Source: Colius striatus (Eukaryota; Chordata; Aves; Coliiformes; Coliidae). Taken from it: 64,000 bases of DNA. The DNA is taken from positions 29,677,031 through 29,741,030 of the forward strand of contig NC_084790.1 of the NCBI RefSeq assembly GCF_028858725.1, read 5' to 3'. The notes beneath the pieces were generated by a model. That model searched no databases, was not told the origin of the DNA, and saw only the letters and a list, made by a program, of their open reading frames with translations. The translations under genes were made by a program, and so were the position numbers. Numbering within the stretch: the first letter of the stretch is position 1; each line of letters opens with the position of its first letter. This document shows positions 12,201 to 24,407 of the stretch, one piece after another.

Positions 12201-13582
12201 TAACTGCATAAACAGTGACAATAGTGCAGTATTTTGCTCTCTTCTCCCACTTGAATTTTGGCAGAGTTTTACCCTTCTTTTTATTTTTCTCCCTTTTTGA
12301 ACTTTCATTTTAATTCCACCCTCCTCATTTTACTTACTCTGCCTTCCACCTCCCCCTTGCCTTCTCCTTGACCAGACTCAATCATCTAATTTTTCTTTCC
12401 AGAGAAAGCAGGCAAGATTTGATACAGTTGAAAGGGTGTTGTACACTGGTTTTCATCTGCTGCCTGCTTCTGTGTATGCAGTGTTCTGCTTTTCCCAACA
12501 GCAGCAGGAGACCCAGAGTTCTGGTAGCTCCCTCTCACCAATGTTATGTGGGCAAAGCAGGGCTGATATGGGAATCTGTCTCAAATTGCACAGGAACACT
12601 TTTTTCACCATGCCCAGAACAAGGCTATAAGAACAGGAATGTGGCTTACGCTGGAGAGGCAACTGACAGATCCCTTAAGGTGGGGTCTTGTTTGGTCTCT
12701 GTTTTCTTTTCCCTCCCAATGGAAATACAGACATTCCAGCCCTTTTAACCCCAAGCATAAAAAAACAATTAAAAGATGTGAATCGAATTATTTTCTTGAA
12801 TTAGTGTGAGTTTCTACAGGGGAAGAAACTAACCTGGAAGGAATTGGAATAAGATGATTTACATAGGACAAAACCATTGGTGCTTTGAATTTTGGAAAAG
12901 GTGACAATGTGACTTTCTAGAGTATGTGTACTTCTGCAATTTTGCATTTTGATCTTTCAGATGAATCCACAGTGTCTTGTGTTACTTTGCACCTTGAAAG
13001 ATGGCATTTTATGATAGAACACTTGAATACATCTTGATTTTTCTGAGTCACTTGTCTAATTGCAGCTCAAATTATAGATTTAGTAGAAGCTGGGTGTACA
13101 GAATCATTTCCTACATTGCAGACAATTTATATTTTACATTGCAAGAAACTAGAATTTCCCATGTTCTTTTCCCTCTCTTTCTTGCTCATTTTGTCTGTTA
13201 TATTGCCTCTTGCATGCTACAGCAAAAGAAGGCCAAGAAAAACTAGTGCTTCACATTTGTTAGTCAGAGTCCTTGGCAGTTCAACAGTCTGTAGGTGTTG
13301 CTGCTACAGGCCATGCCTCAGAAAGGGCTTTAGGGATGTCTGGGAAATATGATTGTGCTGGAGTTCAGAGGGCATTTCATTTGTCTCAGTGGAAAGTGGT
13401 TTCATCTGTCTTTTGAAAGTGCTGTGTACATTTATAGCAAACCTTGAAGCTTTTGCATGTTTCAACATTTTCTTCTTTTTAAAACTGGATAGTTTTTGTT
13501 ACCAAGTATGCATATTGCTGTAATGCTACATCCTAAATTACTGTTCCATTTTGCTGCATGTTCTGTGTAATGGGGAAGGAGA
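9236..13582. other. intergenic, nothing recognised
   Basis: AT-rich sequence, with a pyrimidine-rich stretch around 12240-12370. A 126-codon plus-strand frame at 12368-12748 begins after a CT-rich tract and has a hydrophobic stretch resembling a signal peptide, but no domain, and overlapping frames compete with it. I do not call a gene. Confidence 0.5.
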
Positions 13583-13706
13583 ATCAGAATCACAGAATCT
13601 TAAGGGTTGGAAGGTACCTCGAAGATCACTTAGTCCAACCCCCCCTGCTAGAGCAGGACCACCTAGAGTAGGTCACACAGGAACTTGTCTAGGTGGGTTT
13701 TGAAGA
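13583..13706 (-). mobile_element. CR1 LINE, 3' end fragment
   Basis: Reverse-oriented CR1 end: aatcacagaatcttaagggt, tggaaggtacctcgaagatc, tccaaccccccctg, then the gagcaggaccacctagagta block and tttgaagac. The gtcacacaggaacttgtc wording places it near the copy at 41867. No coding sequence remains. Confidence 0.9.
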
Positions 13707-14422
13707 CTAGTTGTTAAGAAAGAAACACAGCAGACAAAAGATTTACAACGCATTGCTCCAATTTTCTCACTGGGCAACAATTACTCTTGGAAAGTAGCAG
13801 AGGTCTTGCCTTGAATCTTCAAGAATTGCATTTCAATGGGTCTGAAAAGGTTTTTTTTGCCTATATGTTTCAATCTGTTGTTATGTGAGATGTCAGAAGT
13901 CACATAAAATAATTCTGCTTTCAAAAAAAAAAAAAAAAGCAAGGTGAAAGGAAGACATTTAGCTGCTGAAGTGCACAGGAATTAAGCAAAACTGCTGACC
14001 TGCAGCTTTCACCAGCTTGTTTTTTTGTGACCATTTACCTTTTAGAACGGGGAGTGGTTGGACAGCTGTGCTCACAGGAGGAAACACCTCCACCTCACTG
14101 TGCAGGATAGAAGCAAAGGGCCTGCCCTCCATCATGTCCATAGCTGTAGCTAGAGGCTTGGCATAGCTTTCAGGGAGCAGATGTTCATGATACTGAAAGC
14201 CATTAATTCCTACAGCCTGTGCAATGTGTATATTGCAGAAATGTATTACCTATGTGGGAGCTTTAACTATAGTTCTGTGCTCTTCTTGATTGGTGGTTTA
14301 ATTATGCTGGATCAAACCCTGATGAAGGAAATTGGTGAGAGTTGAAGGAGAGGAACTCTTTCAGATGAAAGGCAATACTAACACAAAAGGATGAATTGGA
14401 GAATAGCTAGGAAGCACCTTCT
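13707..14422. other. intergenic, nothing recognised
   Basis: Unique-looking sequence with an A run near 13922-13938. No domain-bearing frame is visible. Confidence 0.5.
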
Positions 14423-14515
14423 AAGGGAAGGGAAGGGAAGGGAAGGGAAGGGAAGGGAAGGGAAGGGAAGGGAAGGGAAGGGAAGGGAAGGGAAGGGAAG
14501 GGAAGGGAAGGGAAG
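14423..14515 (+). repeat. pure (AAGGG)n pentanucleotide array
   Basis: 93 bp of uninterrupted aaggg units, 18 full copies plus a partial one, with no visible substitution. All purines on the plus strand, so triplex or G-quadruplex formation is plausible. The purity suggests recent expansion or ongoing slippage, and the copy number is likely to vary between individuals. Confidence 0.98.
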
Positions 14516-15974
14516 CTAATGGATATAGCACCTCTGTCTGCCTGTTTTTTCTCAGCTGTGCTTGCCTACAGGATGCTCACAGAAGAAAAATGCTGGATTG
14601 AATGATGTTTGCACAGAAACCAAGTGTAAGTCACTTGGATGTGGTTGGTCAAGTGTGTCTCTTGTGATTGTAGTTCTAAGGAGAGCTCTGCTCATGTGTT
14701 TGTACTCCCCTTCTATTTGAAGACTGACTGTAAGGATTGCACTGAATTGTGGAATACTCTTTGCGAAGGCAAAAGTAACACATGCTGACTTAACTTGTCA
14801 GTTGGTCCTATTTCTTAACCAAAAACATTTATGTTTTTATTAGAAAAAATAAATACACTGTTAGTAAAGACTAAGACTCTATGCAGGGTTTCACCATCAT
14901 TTCAGCGCTTTATTTCTTCTCTGAATCGTGTTTGCTTGGTGATTGACTTTAAAAAAAATAATTTTAAAATGTGTGTGGGTGGTGTCCCACCAGAAAGCTC
15001 TCAGTAGCACAGAAGATTAATTGCTACTTGCAACTAGTTACATCTCTTGCTGATTAGGGAAGAAAGGATTTGGTGGTTTCATTTACTTGTAAAAAATAAA
15101 GGTATGTTTTAAAAATATCTAAAATTTGAGAGCTGGTGGCTCCTTTTGGACATATGGGTAAATAAACAACTGTAGGCATGCAGTCATGTGTGTGAGAGTA
15201 GTTGCATTTACACAGCTAGAAAACTACATGAGGGAATGCCTACAAGCTCTTCTGTTCATGACTGCAACTGCTGTCAGAACGATGAAAGAGCAGCTGTTTT
15301 CACATTTTACTTGTAAGGTGAGGCTGGAGTTACTTTTCAGTTCCTACATAACTTGCATAGCTATACCAGTTTGCTCCACAAATAAGCATTCAGGACTAGT
15401 GCTGGCTACTCAACCTCCTTATTATAGACAGGAATAAAAAACACACAGGAAACCATTCTGATCAGGATGACTATCCAGGCATTTGTCCCCTGGTATCCCT
15501 AGCGACTGCGTAATTCTGTCTTTTTCTCTGAGGACTTGATCTCTTCAGCTTGGTAAGGTTCTGGCTTTGCTAGTGAGCCATTGCATTTGGCAGTGCTGCC
15601 ACAGTCAAGGTGCTGTGACACAGCCTGATATGAATGGCACAAAATGTTGGGTTCCTGTAATTTTTCCACTTGACATGCTGCAGTGTACTGTTTATTCCTG
15701 GAAACAACAGCAGAAGAATAAGTCTTGGAAATGTGTTTTCTGAAATACAAATTGGTCTCCCTTAGGAAAACAACCTTGCTTTCAAAAGGGAGGATGCAAA
15801 TAGCTGTCCGCTTGTTGAGTATGGAGTGCCACTGCCACGTAAGTACCGTAATGCCCTCCTTGATCCCAGATGATGGAGCATTTCTCCAGAGGCCTAGCAG
15901 AAAACACAGCAAGAATGGGCTCTCTCCTAGTGAGGCTGTGGTATTATTTTTGAAGGAAAAAAGGCTTCTCACAT
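14516..15974. other. intergenic; one long unexplained open frame
   Basis: Mostly AT-rich. A minus-strand frame of 157 codons (15972-15499) is the longest in the window, and its sequence (starting MRSLFSFKNNTTASLGESPF) shows no domain, repeat family or codon pattern I recognise. It is overlapped by an open frame on the other strand (15725-16006) and ends where a CR1 begins. I treat it as chance or an old element and do not call it a gene. Confidence 0.4.
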
Positions 15975-16885
15975 GGCTAGTACTGACCCCTGAGGGACTC
16001 CACTAGATACAGGCCTCCAACTAGACCCTACTCCATTGATGATAACTCTGTCTTCTTTTCTTCAACCAGTTAACAATTCATCTCACTACCTGATCATCCA
16101 GCCCACACTTTCTCAGTTGTGCTGTGAGGATGCTGTGGGAGATGTCAGATGCTTTACTAAAACCAAGATAAATCATGTGCACTGCACTACCACCATCTAT
16201 TCACCTGGTTACGGCTTCATCAAAGGCTATCAGGTTGGTCAAACATGACTTCCCTTTGGTAAAATTACTTTGACTGCTCCTAACAACCCTCTTGTCCCTT
16301 AAATGCCTGGAGACAGCACCCAGTATAAATCGTTCCATCACCTTTCCAGGGATGGAGGTGAGGCTGACCAGTCTGTAGTTACCCAAGTCCGCCTTCTTGC
16401 CCTTTGTGAAGACTGGAGTGACGTTTGCTTTCCTCCAGTCCTCAGGCACCTCTCCTGTTCTCCATGACTTACTGAAGATGATGGAGAGTGGTTTAGCAAT
16501 GACTTCCACCAGTTCCCTCAGCACTCGCAGATGCACCCCATTGGGGCCCATGGATTTATGTACATCCAGATTGCTCAACTGATCCTTAACCCCGTCCTCA
16601 TCAACCAAACAAAACTTCTCCTTTCACCTGGCTTCTTCTGGAGTCTGGGTCTCCTGAGAACAGCCTTCAGCAGTATACACAGAGGCAAAGAAGGCTTTCA
16701 GTAACTGCCTTCTCTGTATCCTCTGTCAGCAGGGCACCCAACAACAACAGGGGGCCTACTTTGCCTCTAGTGTTAGTTTTATCTGTAATTTGAAGAAGCC
16801 CTTTTTGTTGTCCTTGACCTCCCTTGCCAGGTTCAACTCCAATGAGGCTTTAGCTTTCCTAGTTGCCTCCCTACATCCTGCCTGG
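15975..16885 (-). mobile_element. CR1 LINE, internal reverse transcriptase fragment
   Basis: About 0.9 kb of CR1 ORF2 in reverse orientation, lacking both the 3' end and most of the 5' part. Minus-strand 16608-16201 is open for 135 codons with reverse transcriptase N-terminal wording: SIIFSKSWRTGEVPEDWRKA, NVTPVFTKGKKADLGNYRLV, SLTSIPGKVMERFIL, and FTKGKSCLTNLIAF. The sequence after it (to 15975) matches the next part of ORF2 but is broken by stops, and the palm motif YLDFSKAFD is degraded. Remnant only, not mobile. Confidence 0.93.
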
Positions 16886-19800
16886 AAATGGCAGTGTTAT
16901 TCCACATGGTGTTGCCATCTATCACCTTCGTGTTGGAGGCAGTACTAGGAGCCAAGATCTGTATGTGGTCTGCTTTGGCTTATTTGTATTCAGATGTTAT
17001 GCTCCAGTTCTTCTCTGGCTTTATCATATCCCATGCAAAGAGAGAATCACAGTATCAAAAGTAGTAGATTAGGACTGTTGAGTGCTGCATTTAATTTTGC
17101 ATCTCACTAGCATCACAAGCTTGCAGTGCCCAAAAAATTGGTTATATGTTAAAACTTTTGCAGAGCAGATTACTGGTGTTTTGCTCAACTTGTTAAGAAG
17201 TGCAAGGACACAGCAGGCCTACAGCAAAGTCACAAGACTGGGGCTGTGTGCTGTATTCCTGTGAGCCTCATGGAGCAGGAAGCCTAGCAGTATTTTTTGT
17301 ATGCACCCACAGATGCACTTTTTCTCTTAGTTTAGGTTGTTGCTGAACATAGTCTGCACAGCCTCCATCACTCTTGTCACAGCTCTCTCCAAAATGAAGC
17401 CTAAGTTGTCAGTGCAAAACAAATCCCACAGATATCTTTGTGTCAGCTCTGGGCAATGATGCTACTCTCATTCCCTTCCTGCCGTCTTCCAGACACATCT
17501 GGTAATATGAAATTGCAACGTAAATGCCTGTGAAATCTGATCAGGCGCAGCTAGCTTCCTGGCATTTGGTGAGGGAAGGTCATTTCCTAGGGGAAGGAGG
17601 AGGGCTGAAGTAAGATTTATCCAGAGACCAGAAGGAAAGGTACATCTAAGTGTGTGTGCTCCTGCAAAGAGGGTGGGTGTTTGGTCTCACAGTTTTCATG
17701 TTTCCTTCCTTTCCTTTCTGCTTGCTTTCTCTGCCTTTTGAGGAACCAAGAAATGTTGGTATGACATGCCTGCCCATTTGAAGCATTACAGTAGCCTATT
17801 TGACCTCAAAACACCTGTCACAACACAGCTTTCACTGGAGGCTATATAATGGATGAGTTATTCTCAATGGAGTATGAGAGTCACAAATCATTTCCACACA
17901 GAGAGATCATATTATAGACTGAAAGGCCAATGGAAAGTCAACAAAATGCCCTTGGGCCTGAGCAAACTTTTGTCCTGGAGAGATCACTAAGTTTGAGAGA
18001 AATAGACATGACATCGGAATTTGCTTTTCTGCTCCTGTGGTGAAATACTTTTGTTCAATATAAAAATAAATATTTGTCATTTTGCTGAGATTATCAGTTT
18101 GTTGGGCTAGTAATGGATAAAGCTCAAGGTTTTGTGCCTATCACCACAGGAGACTCTTCAGGGTCTGGGCAGGCTGCTATTCACAAGCTCCTTCTGACTG
18201 GGGCACCCAGCCATGGCTTGTGTCTGGGAGACACGTCCCAGACGTGCTATGCCATACGTCTCTGATGGTCCTCAGGCATAGGCACTGTGCGTAAAGGTTG
18301 GGTAATATGAGCAACAACCTGGCGTTAGTTTTAGTCTTTTAACATGTGAAAGAAAAGACACTTAATCTAACTAGTTTCTAAGAGCAATGTACATCTTCTT
18401 CTTAATGCAGAGTATATGCAATTAATGATTCATTTTAGTGAAATGCAGAGTGCCTTCACCTTGCTGTGCAGGCCAGCTGCTCATTTATAAAACTGATTAC
18501 GCATTCTCTAAAGCCGTCTCTAGGGAGCAGCTAAATTGCATCCATCCCCACTAAAGACTTTGATATCTCTGTGGTTGAAGAATACAAATAATAACCAAGA
18601 ATAAAAGACAGGTAGGCTATGTTCTCATTTTGATGCTTGTCACTGTTTTTCTTGCCTCAGAAAGTTTTAGGGAAATGTGTTTCTGGCATGTAAGCTGTCA
18701 TTAACCCCACAGCAGGAGCAATGCAAGATGTCTTGGAAAGTCAAGGCTACTTTTGTTGTGAAAGAAGGTAATGATTACCCTGCTCAGTACTTCTTTTTGC
18801 CATAATAGTCAGGTCCTTGGTTCAAGTAATACAATATTGGCTCTTCTATTATGTTGCTTCATTCTGTCATTACCATCAGCTCCACGAAGTGTAAAATGGA
18901 GATGGAAAGGAAAGGAAGGAACATTCACCTTGCTCTGCATAACACACTTCATTTCAGGTGTGAAGTCCCTTGGGTAGGAGGGATGCTGCAGGCAGGGTCA
19001 AAGATGGTGCACAGCACCTGACCTCGAGCTACTTTGGAAGCCACTGAGCTTTGAAGCTGCATGAGCACATCACTTTTCTCTCACAAAAAGAGGCTGGAAG
19101 GAAGATGGGAGGAGAAGGGCTCCTGCCCACCTGGCAGTGCACAGAGTATTGCTGATGTAGACCAGGCTCTCAGTGCTTCTTCCAGTCAATGATAGGACTG
19201 AGTGTCAGGCTTTCAGAGGTGGATGCTGAATTTGCAGATAACCATCAGGGCTTAAAGTGCCTTATGAATTGGTGGTGATAACACTGTATGAAAGGAAAGC
19301 TCCATTAGTCACTAGCATTTTCTCTATAGTTTTGAACAGCAGGGCATAAAACTGCCTGAACTTTGGCTTTTCTGAAATTTTTGGGCACAATTTTTTTCTG
19401 TGTACAACATCCTTAATGAACTGTTCTCCACCTGCTCAGCGAAAGCTTATATATATATCATATTTAAAGAGCTGCTTTAAAAATGTGCTGGCTTCTGAAA
19501 TGAACACACTGAAAATACTCCTCACCTCCTGTCCTAAGCTTTGTACCAGCTTGACGTTAAGCCCTGTGAATACTCTTTGTGAAACAGGCTGTGTTTTTTG
19601 AGTCTTGGAGACTTTGTTCTCAAATACCTTCATCTGGGGAGAGATCCTGGTGGCCTCATGGTGTGGGACATCCAGCCCTTATCCTAAAATCAAGGTGGGT
19701 TTCACAAGGGAAAGTCCAGGAGCCAACCAGTGGGTGACATGGGACCATGTATGTGGCAGCAGGAAAGAGAGAAGTCATATCTCTGGCTATGTTTGGATGA

Positions 19801-22800
19801 CGCTTACTTAGGAGGTGTGCTCTAAGGACATCTTTGGGGTTAGTCCTGAAGGCGAGAGAGATGAGGACATGTCTCAGCTCAGAAACACTGTGAGGGCCTG
19901 AAAAATGACAACCAGTGGAAAACCTGCATGAAGTAGACCGAGTAGAGTCAGATGCAACGACTAAGTCTGCAAATTTGGATTTCTATAAAAAGCCATCTCA
20001 GCTCTGCTTTAAACACAAAATCAACCAATGAAGCTTCTAAGTGAGGGAGTAGTTTGATTTCAGTCTTCACGTCAAGTAAGATTCAGTCTTTGCATGTAGT
20101 TTAGCCTATAACCAAACTGTATATGGGTACAAACTTGGAATTGCCCCATTTATAACACTTGTTGATTGACTTTTTTTCACCTGCATTTCTATAGCTCTAT
20201 TTTTGTGCTATGCAGCTGACTGAGAGACTGACTTTCCCCAGACATCAGGTGGAGTTGGCCACCCTACATCAGATCAACCTGAAATCTGGGGAGAGACAGA
20301 AAGTCAAGATATCTCTCAATAAATAACTACATAGCACAAAAATAACCCTGAGATAGGCCCAGGTGTTAAAGAACTGAAACTCTGGGACCTTAACTATGAG
20401 TGAAATGTTAACTACTTTTCTAGCTCCATCACATTAGAAGGTGCTCTAGTTATATCGCTATAGATCTAGGTCATTGCATTTTTTTTTAATTTCAAACTCT
20501 AACCCTGGACTGGTTTATTGGACAGGATTACTTGAACCCTTGGGGCTGTATGTTTAGATGAGCAAGGGTCTTTAGGAGTCAAAATTCTTATGTATGGGCT
20601 TAGTATGTCTTGGTCTAACTTCACAGCAGCTGTGACTTCTACGAGTTAGTGTTACTGGGACAGGCTTTCATAGCTGCTGATTGCACAGACCAAATTTTAG
20701 CAATTGGATTATCCTACTTAGTCTTCTCTGTGCCTTCTCTTTAGTGAATTACATTTAGCAGCGCAAGCTTTTAAGAGAGGAAGTAGAAAAATAGTTTAAT
20801 ATACTCCAGCTGTTGCTAATGCAATCTCATTTTGCCTTCAGCTGTCAGAGGACTAATTCATCGTGAATCAAAATATGTGTCAACAATGCATGCTTCTTTC
20901 CATTACAGCATGTTTAAATGCCAGTCTGCTCTTTTGAGGATTCAAAGCTAGCTAGCAGTTTGATTTTACTCTTCCTTGATTCCTGTTTGCAGAATTTCAG
21001 GTCGTTGAAAGCTGTGGGAGCTCAGTCATTAAAAAATTAGTGCAGTGTCTCACTATTCTGTATTTGTAACACAGCTGCAATTCAGACCATATCACTGACA
21101 TTGCTGCATTATTGCATTTCTTACAACTAGAACATGGCTTGAAAGAAGGCTCAAACCTAGCTGCAGAGTAGCCTCAGTTAATGTGTGACGGAGACCACAC
21201 AGTCCATGCCACTTTCCTGTCAGAAACTTGTAATTCTGGCACTGCTGGAATTTCATACTCAGTGATCTGTGATGGTCCTCATGCTCCACACTGAGCAATT
21301 GTGACTTACTGCATGTTTTCCCAGACCTATTAGGTTTTAGGAGGTTGACCCACGAAACACCTTAAATATGAGAATATTTGGCTTTTGAGCCCTCTGTGGT
21401 CCTTGGCCCAAGTCTCTGAGAACGTGAAGCTGCTGGAGACTTAGGAACCCAGAAGCAACATTCATGGAACTCAGCAGACCCATTGTGCCATTGATTATGC
21501 TGGAAAGGAAAAACAATCCATTCCCCCAAAGAACTGTCCTCCACCCTGCTCTTCCCCTGTCTCCCCAAATTCCTTATAACAGGCTGAAGGTAGGCACATA
21601 TGTTTGCTTGGAGTCCTCAGCTGTGAGCCAATTTTGAGTCTCTGAGGAAATCAATGTCTCTACCTCATTTAACAAAACAAGTATTTCTGCCAGACTTCAA
21701 ACCTGAGGATCTGTGCTTGGATCTAAAATGGAGGGAGGTATGTCTGCCACTTGAAGAGAAAAAAGAACTGATGTAGCTTTGACATGCAAAATCTGGGTGA
21801 TTAGCACTGCTATCCAGTATGAACATTTCTGTGCCCAAAATGTCTTCTTCGGGAATTCTGCCATTGGTACAAGACCTGCAAGACTAGAGTTCACAAGTCA
21901 GCTAGTCAGGAAAAGTCCCAAGTGGAAAACTTAAATTGAAATATGAAATGAGGTGTTATGATCTTGTTGGAATTGGGGCTTATGTTCTCCTGCATGGGAC
22001 TATTTTGCTACTGCTCACTGTTAGCTTTGTTATGGAAGACGTGTCTTTGTGGTTAAATCTGATGTTTCAAGAATATGGAAATGCTCTGATCTGTCATTTA
22101 AAGTGGTCCTTAGATGCCTAATGTCCTTTGGGATCTTCTGAGAAGTATTATCAGCTTAATCTTTTAAACTCCAAGTCCTTTAAATCTACTTCTAAACTGT
22201 GAGAGATGTATGAATCACATTGAAGGCTCCTCTCTTTAGTCTCATTCCTAATTAAGTGCTGTGGCACTTCAAATCAGGAAATTTGATGATCCTGTGCCGC
22301 TCAATGTTTGGCAGGAGCAGGTTTTCAGACAACATGTTTTTATTATTTGGAGGCCAGGCGTCACTGAGTGTAGCAGATTTAGTTGCAGTAACCTTTTCTA
22401 AAATTATCTTGCTAATAAATTAGTCTCTCAGCAGAATTATAGCAGAGCTATGTGCAATCCCATGCTGTGCTGTCTTCTGTTTCAACACACAGGTAAATTC
22501 AGGGGATGAGCTTTTGATTTACATCTCTCCCATTCTTGATTACTGAGAGATGGTAGGGAAAACTCAAAGTTTGTGAGAGGGAACATTAGCATTATATTTA
22601 TGAAAAAAAAAAAAAAGACCCCAAATCTAGGTAACTTAGTCATGCTTATGAAGTAGTGCCATAAATTTGCCTCTTTGCTACCTCCACTTTCAGTCAGGCA
22701 CCAAATCTTGTGAATTGCAGTGCTATGCCAGCACGCAGTATGCTTAATAACAGCGTGTAAGGCTGCAGGTACACAAAAACCTCTCTTCCTACCCATTGTT

Positions 22801-24061
22801 GTGTGTGTGCATCTGCAGGGCAGCAGAAGATATTACAATGGGGTACTAAATCTTCACATTTGCCATACGACCTCAAAAGATTGATTTAAAATTTGTTCAG
22901 GCACAGTAATTCTGCTTTTTTTTACCGTAGTCATAATTTTGGTATTGCAGTTTTTATATAAAGAAGAGATTATAGAAATCAAAGAAATTGCACCAAAGTG
23001 CAGTGAAAATGGGAATTATTACAGAGCTGGGTTTCCAAAGCTCAAAGAAGCTTTAAACAATCAGCTTTAAGACGTAACTTGTATTTAGGATGTGAGTAAT
23101 GTGGATGTGGTGGGGTTTTTTTTAATATAAAGGGAATAGAGCACTAGATCATGTTAAAAAAAGAAATAAGCTTGCATATGCCTCTAGATTGCTACACTGC
23201 TCCACAGCAAATGCTTGTAAATTTTGTTTCATAATATATGTTTGTCTTCAGTGCTGAGCTTGTTAACACGACTCTGGCTTGAAGGGAAATGCGTGGTGTA
23301 AGAGCCTCAAAACTGCAGAGCATCAGCCTCCAAGTTCTCTGTCTGTTTCCGTTTGCCCCTTCCCTTCTGACCATTCCTTCTTTTAGTAACTTCTGATAGA
23401 CAAAAGATAACTGAAAGTGACATACAAACGGTGACTCAGGATCACACAGACATCAACTCCAGAAATTGCAAAAAAAATTAATAAAACTGTTTTCTTTTTC
23501 TTTGTGAAAGTATTTTGAATGTAGCTGTTTCCAAAAGCGACATTACTAGAGTTGATCTTCCACCTGATTACAGAAGCAAGTGAATAAATACAACCTTTAA
23601 ATAGCAAAAAAAGTGAGACAACTTGATACAAATATTTTACATTTATTGTAAGAGTACAGTAAAAAGGGGACTGCAGGCTAATTAGTGGTAACTAGTCCAT
23701 AGGAAAATACAAAGGACTATTCAAAAAAGGTCTGCAGTTTACAGCAATAACAAAATTCTGTTTTGTAATGGCCTAAGAAAACAAAAAGTTAGCTTGAGTT
23801 CAAAAGTGTAACTGTCAAAGTGTATAAAAAAACTGGTAAATAAATAAAGTTAAAATGCAGATCTATTTAAAAATTATAAAGGACAGGCAACTAGCAACCG
23901 TCTTACCTAGTTGTCATTTTCAGACTTGATTAAAAGTCAGGTAAATTCATAAATGTTGTTTCCTTTTCTTTGTTTTTAAAATGTGTACTTTTGGGAAGAA
24001 GCACCCATTTCCAGTGTTATGTCTTACTGATCTGTTTCACAAATGTATTATTTTAAAACAA
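16886..24061. other. intergenic; inverted repeat inside, no gene recognised
   Basis: More than 7 kb without a recognised gene. It holds one long imperfect inverted repeat (20179-20365, listed separately). Open frames of 60-104 codons are scattered over both strands, with none showing domains or splice-compatible neighbours. Sequence from 23640 to 24060 is AT-rich with several AATAAA-like hexamers on both strands. Confidence 0.5.
20179..20365. repeat. imperfect inverted repeat, about 187 bp
   Basis: The outer ends are cacctg (20179-20184) and caggtg (20360-20365). A perfect 15-bp pair follows: tatttttgtgctatg at 20198-20212 and its complement at 20330-20344. Further inward tgagaga and the tttccccaga / tctgggga pair (20233-20242 and 20285-20292) also match, leaving a loop of about 42 bp. 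This is the shape of a short non-autonomous DNA transposon (MITE) or a hairpin-forming locus. No clear target-site duplication was identified. Confidence 0.75.
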
Positions 24062-24407
24062 TCGTAGAATCATAGAATGGTAGGGGTTAGAAGGGACCTT
24101 CACAGGTCATTTAGTCCAACCCCCTGCAGAAGCAGGTTCACCTAGATCAGGTTGCACAGCAATGTGTCCAGTCGGGTCTTCCAGACCTCCAAGGAAGGAG
24201 ACTCCTCACCCTCCCTGGGCAGCCTGTGCCACTGGTCCCTCATTCTCATAGTGAAACAGTTTTTTCTTATGTTGAAATGGAACTTTTTGTGTTCCAGCTT
24301 CATCCCATTACCCCTTGTCCTGTTGCTAGATACCATTGAAAAAAGTGATCCCCCAACCTCCTGACATCCATCATTTAGATATTTGTAAATATTAATAAGA
24401 TCCCCAA
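24062..24407 (-). mobile_element. CR1 LINE, 3' end with ORF2 C-terminus
   Basis: Reverse-oriented CR1 of about 346 bp with a complete 3' terminus (gtagaatcatagaatggtag on the plus strand). The minus-strand frame 24411-24142 keeps the ORF2 C-terminus open for 89 codons: [60 protein letters not shown] and LDTLLCNLI before the natural stop. It is truncated at the 5' side near gatcccc. Relatively little decayed, so one of the younger copies here. Confidence 0.94.

Noticed and set aside
12368-12748. 126-codon plus-strand frame with a hydrophobic, signal-like N-terminal stretch
   Set aside because: No domain, no splice-compatible neighbours, overlapping frames on both strands, and a composition explained by a CT-rich tract.
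23640-24060. Possible 3' UTR end on the minus strand with AATAAA near 23642
   Set aside because: It is 7 kb from the FER stop with several nearer hexamers, and no other coding exon is linked to it.
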